From the NCBI RefSeq assembly GCF_012295525.1, contig NZ_CP051167.1, positions 1,798,001 through 1,862,000 on the forward strand: a stretch of 64,000 bases of DNA, written 5' to 3'. A program made the position numbers and the translations under genes. Source of the stretch: Oxynema aestuarii AP17 (GTDB lineage Bacteria > Cyanobacteriota > Cyanobacteriia > Cyanobacteriales > Laspinemataceae). The notes below the pieces were generated by a model. The model saw only the letters and a program-made list of their open reading frames with translations. It did no database searches and was not told the DNA's origin. Below, piece after piece: positions 61,014 to 64,000 of the stretch; within the stretch, counting starts at the first letter, position 1; every line of letters begins with the position of its first letter.

Positions 61014-61958
61014 ATGCTTGGGTTAATCCATTTACAATTGTGGAAGTTATTCACAATTGCTGGCTCGGTGGCGAGTTTCTCTCTATTTTGGGTTCTCAAC
61101 TCCATCCCCGATCGACAGATGTCAGTAACTTCAGCACAAGTCGCTCCAAAAGTTCGGCTGGTCAATAAACCACAAGCCCTCAATCAATCTTCGGTCAGTC
61201 AATCGGTGCCAGAAATTGCTCGACAGGTGACAGTGCGAGTGATCGGTAATCCAGGAGCCAGTTCGGGAGTGCTAATTGCCCGTCGCGGAAACACTTATAC
61301 GGTTTTAACTTGCCAGCACTGTTTGTCCTACAACTACGATAGTGCTTCGGTAAGTCAGTTTCAGGTGTTAACTGCCGATGGGTTAACCCACTCAGCGCAG
61401 TCTTTACCGGCTGACGAGTTTGGCTCTGTGGATCTGGGATTGGTTCAATTTACCAGTTCTCGCCGTTATCAAGTGGTGGAAATAGCTGAGTCTCAGTCTC
61501 TCTCTGTGGGCGATCCGGTTTATGTGGCCGGATTTCCCAAGTGGCATGGGACGAACCCAGATCGAGTGGAAGATACTAGCGACTGGGGGTGGGATGCCTA
61601 TCGATTGACTACGGGTGAAGTGGGGATGTTGTTGAATCGTCCCCTAGAACGCGGCTATGGGTTGGGCTACACGAACGATATTGAAACCGGGATGAGTGGC
61701 GGGCCGGTTTTAGACCGATATGGTCGGTTGGTGGGGATTAATGGGCGATCGAAATATCCCTTGAATGGGATGGATGCGTTTGTGTTTGAAGATGGCAGCC
61801 GTCCATCAACGGCATGGTTTCGAGATATGGAAGCTTTAAGTTGGGGGATTCCGATTAGCCGGTTTGAGCAAGTTCAGGGGCGCGGTTCGGCGAACTCTGA
61901 TGTTTCTCCTCGGTCTCCAGTTCCCATTCGTCGTCAAATGGAGACTCCAGGTTGGTAA
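61014..61958 (+). CDS. Trypsin-like serine protease, membrane-anchored or secreted
   Basis: About 314 aa from the ATG at 61014 (GTG at 61011 gives one more residue; GAGGA lies 10-13 nt upstream). An N-terminal hydrophobic segment (KLFTIAGSVASFSLFWVLNSIP) acts as signal or anchor. The trypsin fold has the catalytic His in VLTCQHCLSYN, the Asp in VDLGLVQF and the Ser in GMSGGPVLDRYGRLVGING. A Ser/Pro/Arg-rich tail follows. It is followed after 20 nt by a second protease fused to TPRs, so both are probably in one operon downstream of the COP23 gene. Confidence 0.85.
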   Translation: MLGLIHLQLWKLFTIAGSVASFSLFWVLNSIPDRQMSVTSAQVAPKVRLVNKPQALNQSSVSQSVPEIARQVTVRVIGNPGASSGVLIARRGNTYTVLTCQHCLSYNYDSASVSQFQVLTADGLTHSAQSLPADEFGSVDLGLVQFTSSRRYQVVEIAESQSLSVGDPVYVAGFPKWHGTNPDRVEDTSDWGWDAYRLTTGEVGMLLNRPLERGYGLGYTNDIETGMSGGPVLDRYGRLVGINGRSKYPLNGMDAFVFEDGSRPSTAWFRDMEALSWGIPISRFEQVQGRGSANSDVSPRSPVPIRRQMETPGW

Positions 61959-61978
61959 TTTCAGTTAAGGAATTGACA

Positions 61979-64000
61979 ATGTTATTCAGATTTTCTCAAA
62001 TTAAATTTTTATCTCATATTCTCCTGGGAATGGCCACGGTCTCTGCTTTGGTTGCCAGTCCGTTTGAATCGGTTGAAGTTTTAGCGAATGAAGAAAGCTG
62101 CGATCCGAACAACAACGGAAATGTAAATAGCTCGCTACGACAGGTGATTGTAAGAATTGAAATGAAGAAAAAATTTTTTAAATCTAAACCTGAAAATGAA
62201 AACAGTGAGCCGTTTAGAGTAAACGTTGACTATGGCAGTGGGACAATTATTGCTCAAGAAGACGGAACGCAAGAAAAATTCAAATACACTGTATTAACAG
62301 CGGATCATAATTTTGCTAATGAGACAACTCCAGATAGATTCGCCGATGGAATAGAAAAAGGAATATATGTAGAGCGAACAATACAACTTATAACCTCTGA
62401 AAATGAATTACGTGAATTAAAAAAAGAAAATGTTACCCGCTTTAGAAGGGATCAAATACAAGGTTTGGATTTAGCTGTAGTGACATTTGAAAGTGATATA
62501 GAATATCCAGTTGCCACTTTGGCTCCTTTATCAGCAGGAGAAAATTATACGGAACGGGAGAATCAGCAGATTACGGTTGCGGGTTGGCCTAAAAAATGTA
62601 TCACAACAGAAGGAGAAAGTCAAATCTATGTTTTGTGGAATAACGGCGGGCAAATTGAGGTACATGAAAATTATGACTATCTGGGTCTTGGAACATCGGA
62701 CACACATGGCACTGGCACTTCAGAATCTTCATCTGACAGAACTATTCAAGGCTATGTAATGGGATATGGAGCAGAAACTGATAAAGGTGTCAGTGGTGGG
62801 CCAGTATTTGATGAGCAAGGACACCTTATAGGAGTTCATGGTTTGGGGCAAGGATCCAGAATTCAGTTAAGTCCGGAGTTAAGTGAAGAACTAAAAAGTA
62901 GATGGGCAAATGTTTCAGCAGGAATTCCCATTAACACTTTTACGGATCAACTACCGGGTTCAAATCAAATGCCTGAAAACAGCAATAGTTTTTTCAATGC
63001 ACTTCCTGATGATTTAATCAAAGAAATTTCAATACAAGCAAGCCTTCCACCTAGCGACTCAAGCAATGAAAATCCTGCTGAAAATATTCCTCCTTCTATA
63101 GATACTTATCTTGAGCAAGCGGCTCAACATTGGAAAAAGGCGATGACAGCATTAAATGCTTCTGCTGGAGCCGGATGTATCCCAGAATGCCGGGAAGAAG
63201 CGGAAAAAGCACTGGCTCAATATGACCAGGCATTAGAGATTATTGGTAATAATCCTTCCAGAGTCCGTGCCCGGGTTTTAGTATTTCGCGGCATCGTACA
63301 CCAACTCCTAGGAAACAGTAGCAAAAAAGAAAGTGATTGGGAAGCAGCCAGCAAGATAATTCAAGGAGGAGGCGAACCTTTAGCTTATGTCTGGTTAGGC
63401 AATACTCTATACCGTTGGGGAAACACACAGAAAGCAGAAGAACTCTGGGACGAAGCCGTCAACATCGCCAATAGTGACGATAATGCGGATGTTTACTTAG
63501 AAATCGGTAAATTTCTGATCCAAAATGGCCGTCGTGAAGAAGGGCGGGAATATTGGAATCGTCTCATCAATAGCTTGCCGGAAAATTCTGTCATTCGCCG
63601 TAAAATCGCTGCCGAGTATGCTTATTTTGCAATGGTCGGTTACGATGACTTCGCTTATGACGCAGCAGCATTAGAACAGGCAAACAAAGCAGTGGAATTG
63701 GCTCCTAATAATCCCTACGCTCTCTACGATTTGGCAAAAGTCCTGGCTAACTTAGGAAATACCGCAGCAGCAGAAGCCACTTTACAGCAAGCGGCCAGTA
63801 ACTGCGAGGAAAGCATTTGTGGCACATTAATTGAGGAATTAAATGAAGAGAAACAGCTCAACGTAAATATAGCTTGGGGAGGGAATACATTCGGAAGAGA
63901 TGAACAATCAAGCGGCTCCTCTAACTCAAATAATCAAGCATCAACTTCCTCCTCTGAAGGGAGCGCTCCACAACAAGAATTCACCCCCGATCCAAATCCA
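61979..64000 (+). CDS. Trypsin-like protease fused to TPR repeats (3' end outside window)
   Basis: The frame is open from the ATG at 61979 to the right edge (674 codons read, no stop), so the C-terminus is missing. A signal peptide (about residues 1-38, ending SVEVLANEE) is followed by a trypsin-like domain with His in VLTADHNF, Asp in LDLAVVTFE and Ser in GVSGGPVFDEQGHLIGVHG. TPR repeats begin after about residue 375 (EKALAQYDQALEIIGNNPSRVRARVLVFRG, then AYVWLGNTLYRWGNTQKAEELWDEAV). The visible end is Ser/Asn/Pro-rich. It is 20 nt downstream of the other protease. The TPRs could hold substrate or partners. Codon use appears more AT-rich than in the rest of the window. Confidence 0.85.
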   Translation, partial: MLFRFSQIKFLSHILLGMATVSALVASPFESVEVLANEESCDPNNNGNVNSSLRQVIVRIEMKKKFFKSKPENENSEPFRVNVDYGSGTIIAQEDGTQEKFKYTVLTADHNFANETTPDRFADGIEKGIYVERTIQLITSENELRELKKENVTRFRRDQIQGLDLAVVTFESDIEYPVATLAPLSAGENYTERENQQITVAGWPKKCITTEGESQIYVLWNNGGQIEVHENYDYLGLGTSDTHGTGTSESSSDRTIQGYVMGYGAETDKGVSGGPVFDEQGHLIGVHGLGQGSRIQLSPELSEELKSRWANVSAGIPINTFTDQLPGSNQMPENSNSFFNALPDDLIKEISIQASLPPSDSSNENPAENIPPSIDTYLEQAAQHWKKAMTALNASAGAGCIPECREEAEKALAQYDQALEIIGNNPSRVRARVLVFRGIVHQLLGNSSKKESDWEAASKIIQGGGEPLAYVWLGNTLYRWGNTQKAEELWDEAVNIANSDDNADVYLEIGKFLIQNGRREEGREYWNRLINSLPENSVIRRKIAAEYAYFAMVGYDDFAYDAAALEQANKAVELAPNNPYALYDLAKVLANLGNTAAAEATLQQAASNCEESICGTLIEELNEEKQLNVNIAWGGNTFGRDEQSSGSSNSNNQASTSSSEGSAPQQEFTPDPNP

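Noticed and set aside
62511-62759. 82-aa plus-strand frame
   Set aside because: Lies out of frame inside the trypsin-TPR gene, which is open from 61979 to the window end.

Overview
The window is from a cyanobacterium, probably filamentous. The octamer GCGATCGC (HIP1) and its GGCGATCG-type variants are scattered throughout. The housekeeping genes sit in cyanobacterial neighbourhoods (rimI / lysA / cdaA / uppS), several families are typical of cyanobacteria (DUF3143, DUF928, COP23, CHASE2, Nif11, long TPR, WD40 and pentapeptide proteins), and the interspersed palindromic repeats are of cyanobacterial type. I saw no rRNA, tRNA, CRISPR array or insertion sequence with an intact transposase.

Layout. 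1-12.3 kb is mostly core metabolism and signalling: the end of a histidine kinase with a NarL-type regulator and an overlapping nucleoside hydrolase; rimI divergent from lysA; cdaA and uppS overlapping; DUF3143, a J-domain protein and ilvC; two small paralogous membrane proteins; an EndoU-like secreted protein; an amidase. 12.7-16.4 kb is one large STAND NTPase with WD40 and TPR repeats. From 16.5 to 57.5 kb almost everything is on the minus strand and forms a contractile injection system (CIS) locus with its surroundings. Read in the direction of transcription it holds: a DUF4255 cap-type protein, a 73-aa protein, a Pvc15-type AAA+ ATPase, a DUF4157 protein with an overlapping partner, a pseudokinase fused to a PstS-like domain, a 99-aa protein, an inner tube protein, a 2509-aa repeat protein, a Pvc7-type tube/spike adaptor, VgrG, PAAR, gp25, baseplate J, a tail protein and a 505-aa baseplate-like protein. 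These are followed by membrane proteins (c-type heme/HAMP, Ig/WD40, CHASE2), two wHTH/Ig proteins, a MinD/ParA ATPase, a secreted pentapeptide protein and a TPR protein. 57.6-64 kb holds gcvT, a repeat-rich spacer, a COP23 protein and two trypsin-like proteases, the last fused to TPRs and cut by the window edge.

How it may work. Tube, spike, baseplate, cap and ATPase are all present, but no sheath or tape-measure gene is visible, so the particle must be completed from elsewhere or be incomplete. Five proteins of the locus combine a transmembrane segment with a sensory or binding domain. Two of them, the heme and CHASE2 proteins, share a short C-terminal motif that could be a docking peptide. 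With what is known of thylakoid-anchored CIS in cyanobacteria, this suggests a membrane-anchored particle whose anchors sense redox state or ligands; that is inference. The most unusual elements are the 7.5-kb repeat gene between tube and adaptor, the pseudokinase/PstS fusion, and a pentapeptide gene whose 5' end carries about 1.3 kb of palindromic repeats without a stop in the reading frame.
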